From NCBI GenBank assembly GCA_902491575.1, contig CABUID010000002.1, positions 156,527 through 220,526 of the forward strand: a DNA stretch of 64,000 nucleotides, given 5' to 3'. Positions 55,584-62,932 of this stretch are shown piece by piece; position 1 is the stretch's first letter; every line of letters starts with the position of its first letter. The stretch comes from an uncultured Bacillota bacterium. Its GTDB lineage: Bacteria; Bacillota_I; Bacilli_A; RFN20; CAG-631. Both the position numbers and the translations under genes were made by a program. The notes under the pieces were generated by a model that searched no databases, was not told where the DNA came from, and was given only the letters and a program-made list of their open reading frames with translations.

Positions 55584-56420
55584 ATGTATAATAGAATAAC
55601 TTTTAATTATGACGGAATAATTACAAAAGGTATTTTATTAGCCCAGTGTGATTTTATTGAATCCGTTACTGATGTTATTGAAAAGAAAAAGTTTTGGATT
55701 TTTAAATCATATAAAAAAATAAAAGAAAATAGAAAATTTAAAATGTATATAGTTTTTATTCCATGGAAACATGCGATAAAAAGTATTACTTTTATTGATG
55801 AAAGACAGATTATCTCTATTGATTACTGTGAGGATGTTGAATTTATAAATATAGATAGTTTCATCTCAAAATTTACAAAAGAATCACCATACTATACTGA
55901 ATGTATTGTTGAAAATTTCAATGGTTATAAGTTTATATATGACGATAATGAATTTATTGCTAATATAAGATATGGGTTAAGTGAATATTCTTTAGAAACA
56001 TTGTATAATAATTTGCCATCTTTATTAGAAGAAGAGTTTGATGAAGATATGGCAGAAAGAAAATATCCTTTATTTATAACTTATAATGAAAAAGATGAAG
56101 AAGATACTGGCTTTATAGAATTGCAATACTGCAAAAGGGAAATCCCAAAAAAAATTGCATTGAATTTCATAAAACATTGGAATAAAGATTCACTTTATAT
56201 TGGTGTAGAATGTTTAAGTGTTTTTCAAGATCAATATTTTGATATATTCAATGAAATTAATAAAATAGATATTTATTCTCCAGAATATTTTACGGTGGAA
56301 CAAGTAAAAAAATTAAGAGCATTACTATTGGAAAGAAAACCAATAGATTATAAGATTATTGTCAGTTGGTTGGATATTTGTATTGAAAAAGGATATTCAA
56401 TGTATTTTTTAGGCATTTAA
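55584..56420 (+). CDS. Uncharacterised soluble protein of the accessory region
   Basis: A 278-residue protein without recognised domains, signal peptide or membrane helix. It has an N-terminal beta-rich segment (NRITFNYDGIITKGILLAQ) and acidic middle. The C-terminus (SPEYFTVEQVKKLRALLLERK, then WLDICIEKGYSMYFLGI) looks helical and could be an interaction domain. RBS AGGAGG precedes the ATG. Second gene of the operon after the membrane protein; the pair may act together. Confidence 0.6.
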   Translation: MYNRITFNYDGIITKGILLAQCDFIESVTDVIEKKKFWIFKSYKKIKENRKFKMYIVFIPWKHAIKSITFIDERQIISIDYCEDVEFINIDSFISKFTKESPYYTECIVENFNGYKFIYDDNEFIANIRYGLSEYSLETLYNNLPSLLEEEFDEDMAERKYPLFITYNEKDEEDTGFIELQYCKREIPKKIALNFIKHWNKDSLYIGVECLSVFQDQYFDIFNEINKIDIYSPEYFTVEQVKKLRALLLERKPIDYKIIVSWLDICIEKGYSMYFLGI

Positions 56421-56791
56421 AGTGGTTTTTTGAGGTATGCATATAACTATAAGATTTGTAAATTTGTAATTAGGGTATGATTATTTGTGCCAAAATAGTA
56501 TATTTTTGCTATGTAAATCATATGAAAAAGCGATTTTTCTGATAGGTTTTAAAGCGAAAGTATACTACCTCTAAAATTAAGTAATCAGCACTCATTAATT
56601 TTTTATATTTCAAAGCTTCGATATTCTAAGTTTTTTCATGATTTAATGCCATAACTTATTAATTAAATATGTATTCTTTCATATATGCTTAATAAAATGC
56701 CATTAAGTAAATTGACATAGTAATTAATTTAATTTTCGCCATTTTTATTTATCTCTTTTTATATTCAAAATTTAGCATTCATTCATTAATA
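56421..56791. other. AT-rich gene-free stretch
   Basis: This 371-bp region between convergent genes carries no convincing open frame, hairpin terminator or repeat. Several short broken frames suggest decayed DNA. I see nothing supportable in it. Confidence 0.5.
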
Positions 56792-57562
56792 CTACTTTTT
56801 GTTTTTCTTTATCAATAAAACAATTAATCCAATTATAAAAGCTAATATAATGACTACTACAAGACCAAGCATACCAAATATTTCAAAGGGTATATTAGAT
56901 ATATCTTTTTTAAGGGAAAATAGATAAGCACATAATAATCCTATACCAATTATGACAAACTCAAACAATAATTCACCTATGCCATCAAATAATTGCCACT
57001 TTAATTGTTTTCTTTTATTTGCTCTTTTAATCATTTTGTTTGAATCAATTTTATTAGCTTTATTTGTAAAAGAGTCTATTCTATCCTTTAAATCAATTTC
57101 TAGATTAGATGAACAACTTAAATCAGTTAATAAATAAGACTTAAGTCTTTCTTCTTCTTTTGAAATTAAAATCTTAGTTTTACCAATCTCTTTTAATTGC
57201 TGGTAATTCTCAATAATTGTTTTTAAATAATTTTTTAGTATTTTAAACACATTTTCTATTTCATAAGAAATATGAGAAAATACGTATTTTATTTGTCCTA
57301 AATTCAACTCATTAATTGCATGAAAGTAATATTCAATACTTTCTAATACAATTAATCTAGGCATTACATCATCAAAAGAAAATAATCTACCTAGTTTAAC
57401 ATCAAAATAATTGTCTCTTTGATCTAACTCAAAAGATAGCCATAGTCCATTAGGAAAAGAATATAAATACTCTGGAATCAAAACGCCATTTATTTTTTCA
57501 ATTCTTTTACCATTTAATTCGTCTATAATAGGCTCTATCTTTTTAATATGTTTATTTAACAT
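56792..57562 (-). CDS. Uncharacterised protein with C-terminal membrane hairpin
   Basis: A 256-residue protein. The N-terminal 180 residues are mostly helical and acidic, including a probable coiled coil (about 100-180). Two transmembrane helices follow near the C-terminus (FEFVIIGIGLLCAYLFSL and LVVVIILAFIIGLIVLL), then a short basic tail. The ATG at 57562 follows AGGAAGTGATAATT. It overlaps the preceding gene by 11 nt, so the two are coupled. Function unknown. Confidence 0.6.
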   Translation of the reverse strand: MLNKHIKKIEPIIDELNGKRIEKINGVLIPEYLYSFPNGLWLSFELDQRDNYFDVKLGRLFSFDDVMPRLIVLESIEYYFHAINELNLGQIKYVFSHISYEIENVFKILKNYLKTIIENYQQLKEIGKTKILISKEEERLKSYLLTDLSCSSNLEIDLKDRIDSFTNKANKIDSNKMIKRANKRKQLKWQLFDGIGELLFEFVIIGIGLLCAYLFSLKKDISNIPFEIFGMLGLVVVIILAFIIGLIVLLIKKNKK

Positions 57563-58313
57563 AATTATCACTTCCTGTTTCTTTTACTACTTCACCTGTA
57601 GCCACTAATCTATTACCTTCATATAGTTTAAATTTTAGGTCGACTTTTAATTCATATGGATATTTTTCAGAAAGCAACATAATATCGGCGATGGATATTC
57701 TATTTTCAGTGGTTTCTTCTTTATTAATAACAAATGCGCTCCATCCAATTCCACTACCTATTTCTTCTGTTTCTAAAACTATTTGAGGTGCATACGTGTT
57801 CGTAAAAGGAATCGTTCTTCTTCCTCCATCTTCTTGTTTAATCCAATAGATTTTCGCAACACATTTATTTGCGTTGTTTTTATAATAGGAATCAATAACC
57901 TTTACATTTTTTGATTTCAGTAAATCTATCAAGAACTTATTTACTTCTTTACTTTTATGATAAAATCCAATTTTATTATGAGATGTAATAACAAAATACT
58001 TAATATAATCATTATCATCGGTTAAAACATAACTAATATCCTTGTAATACACTTCTCTGTCTTTAGAAAATTCAATATAGTCATCTTCAAACTTAATTAA
58101 ATATAAATATGGTTTTTTAATGTAACTTATCAAAAAAACTATACAGTATGCTAAATCAACAAAAAGTAACATTGCAGGAGATATTAAGATATATGGAACG
58201 GCTTGTTTATCTTCAACAAAAACTATAATGGATATTGATACGACAATAGTTAATAATGCAATTATTCCTAATATTACAAATATAAATTTTGATTTTTTAA
58301 TCTCAATTACCAT
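57552..58313 (-). CDS. Membrane protein with C-terminal EF-Tu domain III-like region
   Basis: A 253-residue protein. Two N-terminal transmembrane helices (about 8-31 and 41-63) precede a bacterial-PH-like segment (about 70-140). The C-terminal part (about 148-250) resembles EF-Tu domain III: AKIYWIKQEDGGRRTIPFTN then PQIVLETEE corresponds to the EF-Tu pattern (V-Y-x-L-x-x-E-E-G-G-R-H-x-P-F-x-x-x-Y-x-P-Q). KFKLYEGNRLVATGEVV matches R-F-x-I-R-E-G-G-R-T-V-G-x-G-V-V. No GTPase domain is present. It lies just downstream of the toxin array and may act as a decoy or regulator of EF-Tu binding (inference). Confidence 0.7.
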   Translation of the reverse strand: MVIEIKKSKFIFVILGIIALLTIVVSISIIVFVEDKQAVPYILISPAMLLFVDLAYCIVFLISYIKKPYLYLIKFEDDYIEFSKDREVYYKDISYVLTDDNDYIKYFVITSHNKIGFYHKSKEVNKFLIDLLKSKNVKVIDSYYKNNANKCVAKIYWIKQEDGGRRTIPFTNTYAPQIVLETEEIGSGIGWSAFVINKEETTENRISIADIMLLSEKYPYELKVDLKFKLYEGNRLVATGEVVKETGSDNYVK

Positions 58314-58459
58314 ATTGTTACTCCTTTTTGTTTTTATTTAAAATAAGTTAATGATGTCTAAAAAATAATGTTATGATTCTCTAGCATTTTAATGCCCTTA
58401 TTTTTATTGTATATGCATCTAATGAAAATCGCCATATTTATTAGAAGATTATCACCTAT

Positions 58460-58697
58460 TCATAATAATAATACTTCTGGTGAATCATGATCAAAGTTAT
58501 AGTTTTTAGTTAAATCCTCTAACATTTTTCTACTTTATATCCCTTAAAATCGTTAAAGGATTAAATTTTATTGTATCTAACAATCTTTACAGCACAAATC
58601 ATATCTTGATTATCACTTGATATAGCGATAATATCTAATAGTTCAGTATAGTAATTAATTTCAAAGTAAATATTTTTTTAATAAAAATGTTCTTCAT
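58460..58697 (-). pseudogene. Frameshifted small immunity-like gene
   Basis: An ATG at 58697 with GGTGATATC upstream starts MKNIFIKKIF. A second frame then continues YFEINYYTELLDIIAISSDN, and another ends KMLEDLTKNYNFDHDSPEVL before a stop at 58460. Reading across the frames gives a coherent protein of about 75 residues, broken at an A7 run and at a second point. It looks like a decayed immunity or small regulatory gene. No other gene is visible in 58314-58862. Confidence 0.45.
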
Positions 58698-58790
58698 GAT
58701 ATCACCACGCGTTCTGTAATTATTAGCAATAGATATTTGATATCTATTATAACATTTTCTATTAAATAATCAATCAATATAGATTAAATG

Positions 58791-58825
58791 AAAAGACGAA
58801 TTTGCCCAAAAAGGTAAATCCGTCT
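58791..58825 (-). terminator. Terminator after the immunity-like gene
   Basis: Minus strand AGACGGATTTACC pairs with GGCAAATTCGTCT with wobbles, followed by TTTTC. It ends the first toxin-immunity unit. Confidence 0.7.
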
Positions 58826-58862
58826 AGTTTTAATTGTGAATGTAATTTGCTATTTATATTTG

Positions 58863-59207
58863 TTATTTGTTCATTAATTCTAAAGCTTGTTTTGTAAGTT
58901 TTCTTTGTTTCACCCAAAATTCGCTGTTTTTCATACTATTATGTGTAAATTCATCTTCATTAATGCATTTTTTAAAATTATCGTTAATTTGAATTAATAT
59001 ACTTTTGATATCATCATCAATCTTTTTGTTGTCATATAAAACTTTAATAAAATATCTCATATTACACCAATCATCACATAATTCTGTAGGTAAATTCCAT
59101 AATGCAAAATCTTCAATTTTATTTACTTGTTCATCATATTGAGCACTCAGTTCTTCTAAGCGCTTTAAAGTATATTTATAACAATCTTCAATATGTTTTT
59201 CTTTCAC
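58863..59207 (-). CDS. Immunity-like protein paired with RHS toxin module 1
   Basis: A 114-residue, all-helical, acidic protein (KEKHIEDCYKYTLKRLEELS at the start). I start it at the GTG at 59207, since AGAGGTGATTC sits just upstream; the GTG at 59216 lies in that site. It begins 12 bp after the toxin-module stop. It belongs to no family I can name; position and size are those of an immunity protein. Confidence 0.6.
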   Translation of the reverse strand: MKEKHIEDCYKYTLKRLEELSAQYDEQVNKIEDFALWNLPTELCDDWCNMRYFIKVLYDNKKIDDDIKSILIQINDNFKKCINEDEFTHNSMKNSEFWVKQRKLTKQALELMNK

Positions 59208-59219
59208 ACGAATCACCTC

Positions 59220-60041
59220 TTAAAATAAATATAAATATTTCAATTTTTCTAGTGCTGCACTGCTAACAACCCAGTATGGATTACCATAAAAATGAACGGC
59301 ATCAAATCTTGTCCCATTCATATTAAATCTAATCGCTTTGTCATTTAAAACTGCTCTCATGCCTTTTCTATTTTTAGCAGAACTATAATTCCAAGAAGAT
59401 TTAGATGCTATTTTACCAAATCTTTTTGTGCTGTAATTTTGGATTTTTTGAGGATTTTTAACAATTCCATTAAGAATGTTGTTTGCAGCAATTCTCATTC
59501 CAATAGTTCCAGCGATAGAACCAACAGCCGAAGCAACATTTAGACCTATATAAACACCATTATATACTTCATCACTCCAATCAGTCCATTCTTGAATATA
59601 ATTCGTACCTGTAATTCCATCAACAATTTCGTTAGCACCAAAAGCGATTGTTAATCCTCCAACTGCCATTAATACAACTCCTGCAGCAATTTCCCAAGGA
59701 CCAAACGCACACAAACTGATACCTGTTGAGATGGCAGTTGCACCTCCACTTATAGAGCCAATACCTCCTGCAATTTGTGCACCAAATAATTCCGATACAC
59801 TACACATTGCCAAAGATGATAGGGCAAATATACCGAGAGCTAATAACGCACTATAGCCACTTGGATCATAATAATTTACGGAATCATTGTTGCAGTACGC
59901 ATACAAGTTCAATCCATTGATACTTTCAGAATCTAAATACTCAATCGAATCAGGAGAAATCCAACGACAAAGTTCAGGAGAAAAATACCTAGAGTTGCAA
60001 TAATAAAACTCCGTTTCTTTGTCGATGACGCGAATATCCAC
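59220..60041 (-). CDS. RHS C-terminal toxin module 1
   Basis: Starts with the RHS-associated core (ETEFYYCNSRYFSPELCRW, then GLNLYAYCNNDSVNYYDPSG), followed by a hydrophobic Gly-rich pre-toxin region (about residues 65-165, with TNYIQEWTDWSDEVYNG), and a C-terminal domain of about 90 residues. That domain (NYSTKRFGKIASKSSWNYSS, MRAVLNDKAIRFNMNG, VHFYGNPYWVVSS) is not one I can assign. There is only a GTG at 60041 and no ribosome binding site, with an in-frame stop shortly upstream. It therefore looks like an orphan toxin tail that needs fusion to an RHS gene for expression. Confidence 0.75.
   Translation of the reverse strand: MDIRVIDKETEFYYCNSRYFSPELCRWISPDSIEYLDSESINGLNLYAYCNNDSVNYYDPSGYSALLALGIFALSSLAMCSVSELFGAQIAGGIGSISGGATAISTGISLCAFGPWEIAAGVVLMAVGGLTIAFGANEIVDGITGTNYIQEWTDWSDEVYNGVYIGLNVASAVGSIAGTIGMRIAANNILNGIVKNPQKIQNYSTKRFGKIASKSSWNYSSAKNRKGMRAVLNDKAIRFNMNGTRFDAVHFYGNPYWVVSSAALEKLKYLYLF
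59861..60018 (-). repeat. RHS-core repeat copy 1
   Basis: Encodes the RHS-associated core end. It shares long identical blocks with the copies at 62411-62572 and 63859-64000, e.g. the stretch around 59940-59995. It is the most diverged of the three (SIEYL instead of SVDYL). Confidence 0.85.
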
Positions 60042-60098
60042 AGAAAAGATTGTACTTTATATTGTGGAAAAAGAGAAAATCGGATTTCACAATTGTTC

Positions 60099-60239
60099 AA
60101 ATGCAAAAATCAACTTTGTTGCATTTCTCTTATTCTGCCATAAAATTCATAGTTTTTACAACAATCCTTTGTGGCAAAGATTTGAAGTCAGCAGGCAAGA
60201 TAAGGAGATTGCTATAACTGGCAATCTCGCTTATCTTGC
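60099..60239. repeat. Hairpin cluster at the boundary of toxin module 1
   Basis: AAATGCAA and TTGCATTT (60099-60126) form one inverted repeat. A much stronger one has 18-bp arms (60195-60212 and 60221-60239, one bulged base) around TATAACTG. Neither has a T run, so they are not ordinary terminators. They lie between the immunity-like gene and module 1. No gene is seen in 60042-60258. Confidence 0.6.
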
Positions 60240-60258
60240 AAACGGGAAACTTACTTTA

Positions 60259-60570
60259 CTACATATTATAGTACTTTTTAAATAAGTCAATCAGTTTTAC
60301 CATAATCTTAAAATGTTCTTTAGCATATTCATCAAATATCGAGATATCAGTCTGATTTAAATATCTTTCGTATTCGTCCAAAATATAACTATATTGTTCA
60401 CTATCTATTTGTCTTTGTCCCAAAAGATATGGACAAATATCAAACTCCACAAGTTCAACAAATAAAATACGATCAGTTTTGTCTGTTTTATATATGGTCG
60501 GATATTTCATCTTTATAAACCCATTAACAAATTTCCTCTCTTCATAAGTCAATCTATTTCTATTCTTCAT
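60259..60570 (-). CDS. Immunity-like protein paired with the broken toxin
   Basis: A 103-residue protein, MKNRNRLTYEERKFVNGF at the start, mostly helical and acidic at the centre. The ATG at 60570 follows TTAGGAGAATGGCT; an upstream GTG and ATG in frame lie before that site. It begins 17 bp after the end of the frameshifted toxin. No known family recognised. It remains intact though its toxin is damaged. Confidence 0.55.
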   Translation of the reverse strand: MKNRNRLTYEERKFVNGFIKMKYPTIYKTDKTDRILFVELVEFDICPYLLGQRQIDSEQYSYILDEYERYLNQTDISIFDEYAKEHFKIMVKLIDLFKKYYNM

Positions 60571-60587
60571 AGCCATTCTCCTAATAT

Positions 60588-60910
60588 TTACAAAAGCACA
60601 TACCAAAACGACCTTATTAAACCGTTTGTATTGTATATACCACCCGGTGCGCCAGCAATTTTTATTACTCCTTCACGTAGCAAATATCCAGAAGCCTTGT
60701 TGTTTGTAAAGAACATAATGTATTTAACATTGACGATTGAACAGTAACAATACCACTTTTAAATATACCCACATCTACTAGAGTGAAATCTAATCTATAT
60801 AAAACTCTATTAGGTATCTTTGCACCAACAATATTCGGCTGATTAATCAATGGATGATTTTCGAACATTCTAGTTTCGTCTAGTGACAAACCAAACTGTT
60901 TTGATTCCAT
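60588..60910 (-). pseudogene. Frameshifted toxin C-terminus without RHS core
   Basis: The frame from 60910 reads MESKQFGLSLDETRMFENHP, then NIVGAKIPNRVLYRLDFT, and shifts near 60700. The other frame continues FTNNKASGYLLREGVIKIAG, then APGGIYNTNGLIRSFWYVLL to a stop at 60588. Together they give one coherent domain of about 105 residues. It lacks the RHS repeat, so it is a truncated and frameshifted toxin remnant. The family is not identified. Confidence 0.6.
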
Positions 60911-61010
60911 ACCTTTTCCTAAATTAAATTTGTCGAAACTGTTTTATCATATTTTTAAGAAAAATCATATATTTTTACAAATAAATTTGAGATTGTTTTG
61001 AAAATTTTAT

Positions 61011-61045
61011 AAAAGAAGCGAACCTACTATATCAAACAGATTCGC
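61011..61045 (-). terminator. Terminator downstream of an immunity-like gene
   Basis: Minus strand GCGAATC and GGTTCGC close a stem with a 14-nt loop, followed by TTCTTTT. It is 75 bp after the 61120 stop. Rest of 60911-61119 shows nothing. Confidence 0.55.
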
Positions 61046-61119
61046 CAAATTATAAAATGAATAATTTTTGTCAAAAGTCCATTTAACAATTATTTTTTAT
61101 TTAATTCTTACTCATTAAA

Positions 61120-61515
61120 TTATTTAATTTTCACTCCAAAGAATTCTTTATCCTTTTCAATTAGTACATAGATTATTTCTATTAGAGTTTTAATTATTTT
61201 ATCTTGATTCCAGTAATAAAATGGATTTATAAAGAACCATATTTTTGCATTTTTATCCCAGATTTCTTTTTCAACTTCATATACATTTATTGGATTACCA
61301 CATAATTCTTTTCTATCAGTACTAAACTTTTCTGTAAAATAACAATCTAATTCTCCCCTTTGAGGTAGAACATGAATGGTAAAGCATCCAGAATCATTGT
61401 ACAAACTATGCGTATAAACCCACCAATATCCTCCAAAACAATTTTTAAAATCTTGATATTGGTAATTTAAATTATACTTTTCAGCCAAAATAGTAAACTC
61501 TTTTTTGAAATTCAT
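61120..61515 (-). CDS. Immunity-like protein (second gene after toxin module 2)
   Basis: A 131-residue protein rich in aromatic residues: KNCFGGYWWVYTHSLYNDSG, LPQRGELDCYFTEKF, WFFINPFYYWNQDK. The mixed alpha/beta pattern resembles SUKH/Imm-type proteins but I cannot name a family. The ATG at 61515 follows GGAGGAAAATAA. It lies 30 bp after the winged-helix-like gene and could be immunity to the broken toxin downstream or to a lost one. Confidence 0.6.
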   Translation of the reverse strand: MNFKKEFTILAEKYNLNYQYQDFKNCFGGYWWVYTHSLYNDSGCFTIHVLPQRGELDCYFTEKFSTDRKELCGNPINVYEVEKEIWDKNAKIWFFINPFYYWNQDKIIKTLIEIIYVLIEKDKEFFGVKIK

Positions 61516-61545
61516 TTATTTTCCTCCTAGAATAACATTTTTACA

Positions 61546-61791
61546 TTATTTTTGAAGATTATTCCAAGCTATTTTTCCTTTTTCAGTCAATGAATAAGGA
61601 TATTCATCACGTTCTGTTTTCCAACTATAATTAATAAAAATATATCCTTCTTCTACCATTTCATTTAACATTTTTTTTAATTCTAAGGGAGATATTTTTA
61701 TTTCAGCAGCTAACTCAAAATACTCCAATATTTGCGTAAATGCCTCATCGTCATCAATCAAACTATCTAAAATGAATTCTTTGTTTGTCAT
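61546..61791 (-). CDS. Small winged-helix-like immunity candidate for toxin module 2
   Basis: An 81-residue acidic protein. LELKKMLNEMVEEGYIFINY then YSLTEKGKIAWNNL looks like a winged-helix fold (recognition helix, wing, and final helix). RBS AGGAGGAATAAT before the ATG. It directly follows module 2 with a 12-bp gap, the immunity position. It could also be a small regulator. Confidence 0.6.
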   Translation of the reverse strand: MTNKEFILDSLIDDDEAFTQILEYFELAAEIKISPLELKKMLNEMVEEGYIFINYSWKTERDEYPYSLTEKGKIAWNNLQK

Positions 61792-61803
61792 ATATTATTC
61801 CTC

Positions 61804-62493
61804 CTAAAACCATGGATGAAAATGTGGCCCATGAATAAATCTTCCGCCTCTAATAATTTTGTGAATACCCATTTTTGAACCTGTCCATTTATTAATATAA
61901 TTTGAATAGGTAGAAATACCACCTTTATTTGCACCTCTTCCAGGTTCAACTAATTCTTTCACTGTTTTCCATCTATTCGGATGTTTGTTAAAACTATTCA
62001 TCATTTGATTAGGTGTAGCAGAACTTCCAATACTTGTTAACACTCCTGTAGCGATGGTTCCAGCAGTAGCTATTGCTGCGATCGCCAACATTAATCCATT
62101 ATACCATTCTTCGCTCATTCCTGTTGTGTCAATAATCCAGTTATTTCCAGTAAATGCTTTCTGGTATTCAAAAACAGCAAACGCTTCGGTAAATGCACCA
62201 GCTCCAACGGTGACTCCACCTATGATGCTCAAGTATGTTGCTCCGCTAAATAAAGCACCTACTCCACTTATTAACGCAAGGACTGCAAACATCGTTAAAC
62301 CAATAGCTGTCATCACACTATTATCAGAAGCAACTCCTCCAATAGTTAATCCCATCCCAACTAATGCCAAACCACATAATATCAATGTTGAAATAGCAAT
62401 GTGACCATTCGGCTCGGAATAATTAACGGGGTCATTGCCACAGTACGCATATAAGTTCAATCCATTAATATTTTCAGGATCAAGATAATCCAC
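61804..62493 (-). CDS. RHS C-terminal toxin module 2
   Basis: The open frame extends back to 62577, immediately after a stop at 62578-62580, and begins with the RHS core (VETELYYCNSRYYSPEFCRW). The only possible start is a GTG inside the core at 62493, without ribosome binding site. A hydrophobic Gly-rich pre-toxin region (with GNNWIIDTTGMSEEWYNG) covers about 150 residues. The end is a compact domain, WKTVKELVEPGRGANKGG, INKWTGSKMGIHKIIRGG, FIHGPHFHPWF. The final His cluster suggests a nuclease-like active site (inference). It probably is a silent orphan module. Confidence 0.75.
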   Translation of the reverse strand: MDYLDPENINGLNLYAYCGNDPVNYSEPNGHIAISTLILCGLALVGMGLTIGGVASDNSVMTAIGLTMFAVLALISGVGALFSGATYLSIIGGVTVGAGAFTEAFAVFEYQKAFTGNNWIIDTTGMSEEWYNGLMLAIAAIATAGTIATGVLTSIGSSATPNQMMNSFNKHPNRWKTVKELVEPGRGANKGGISTYSNYINKWTGSKMGIHKIIRGGRFIHGPHFHPWF

Positions 62494-62572
62494 AGAATCA
62501 GGAGAAATCCAACGACAAAATTCTGGAGAATAGTATCTAGAATTGCAATAATAAAGCTCCGTTTCGACTGGA
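62411..62572 (-). repeat. RHS-core repeat copy 2
   Basis: Near-identical to the copies at 59861-60018 and 63859-64000; encodes ETELYYC to DPVNYSEPNGH. Repeat identity would allow homologous recombination between cassettes. Confidence 0.88.
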
Positions 62573-62577
62573 CTATC

Positions 62578-62856
62578 CTATTGCAACTCCAACAGACTCT
62601 TTACTATTACACCTAATATTATACTACAAGTTGTCTTAAATCCATATTGATTTGATATAGAATCATCAATGAACTTGTAATATATTTTGATAGTCTTTGG
62701 ATTATCTCTATATCCAACTTCTATCTTAGATATTAACGAATGAACTATTAGGGAATCTATTTCTTTAAACTCTAAAAATTCATTTACTTTTTCTTTAAAT
62801 ATTACAATATAGAATCTTAAGTATACCAATATGGCTATTCTAAATATAGGGTTGTC
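62578..62856 (-). pseudogene. Remnant of a serine recombinase C-terminus
   Basis: The frame ends in EIDSLIVHSLISKIEVGYRD, then NPKTIKIYYKFID. This matches the pattern at the end of large serine recombinases (L-I-x-x-I-E-V, then I-x-I-Y-Y-x-F-I). No catalytic domain is present. The nominal ATG at 62925 lies upstream of a terminator that the frame crosses, so the 5' part is not coding. Its TAG stop is in frame with and directly abuts the RHS core of module 2. Confidence 0.5.
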
Positions 62857-62863
62857 TTGAAGT

Positions 62864-62902
62864 AAAAAAAGAGAGCAACTATCTATTAAGATAGCTACAC
62901 TC
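62864..62902 (-). terminator. Terminator after the toxin module 3 immunity gene
   Basis: Minus strand stem CTATCT/AGATAG extended outward by GAG-GC/GC-CTC pairs with mismatches, followed by seven T. It lies 31 bp after the stop of the 62933 gene. Confidence 0.8.
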
Positions 62903-62932
62903 TTGCACGTTTGTGTTTTTATCAAATATTTA

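Noticed and set aside
60019..60285. Plus-strand 88-codon frame across the hairpin cluster
   Set aside because: It covers the RHS repeat end and a palindrome in antisense and has no start signal.
62054..62404. Plus-strand 116-codon frame opposite toxin module 2
   Set aside because: Its Ala/Pro-rich composition is the antisense of the Gly-rich pre-toxin region; no ribosome binding site.
62857..62925. N-terminal part of the frame ending at 62578
   Set aside because: It is the translation of a transcription terminator; only the downstream recombinase-like part looks protein-coding.
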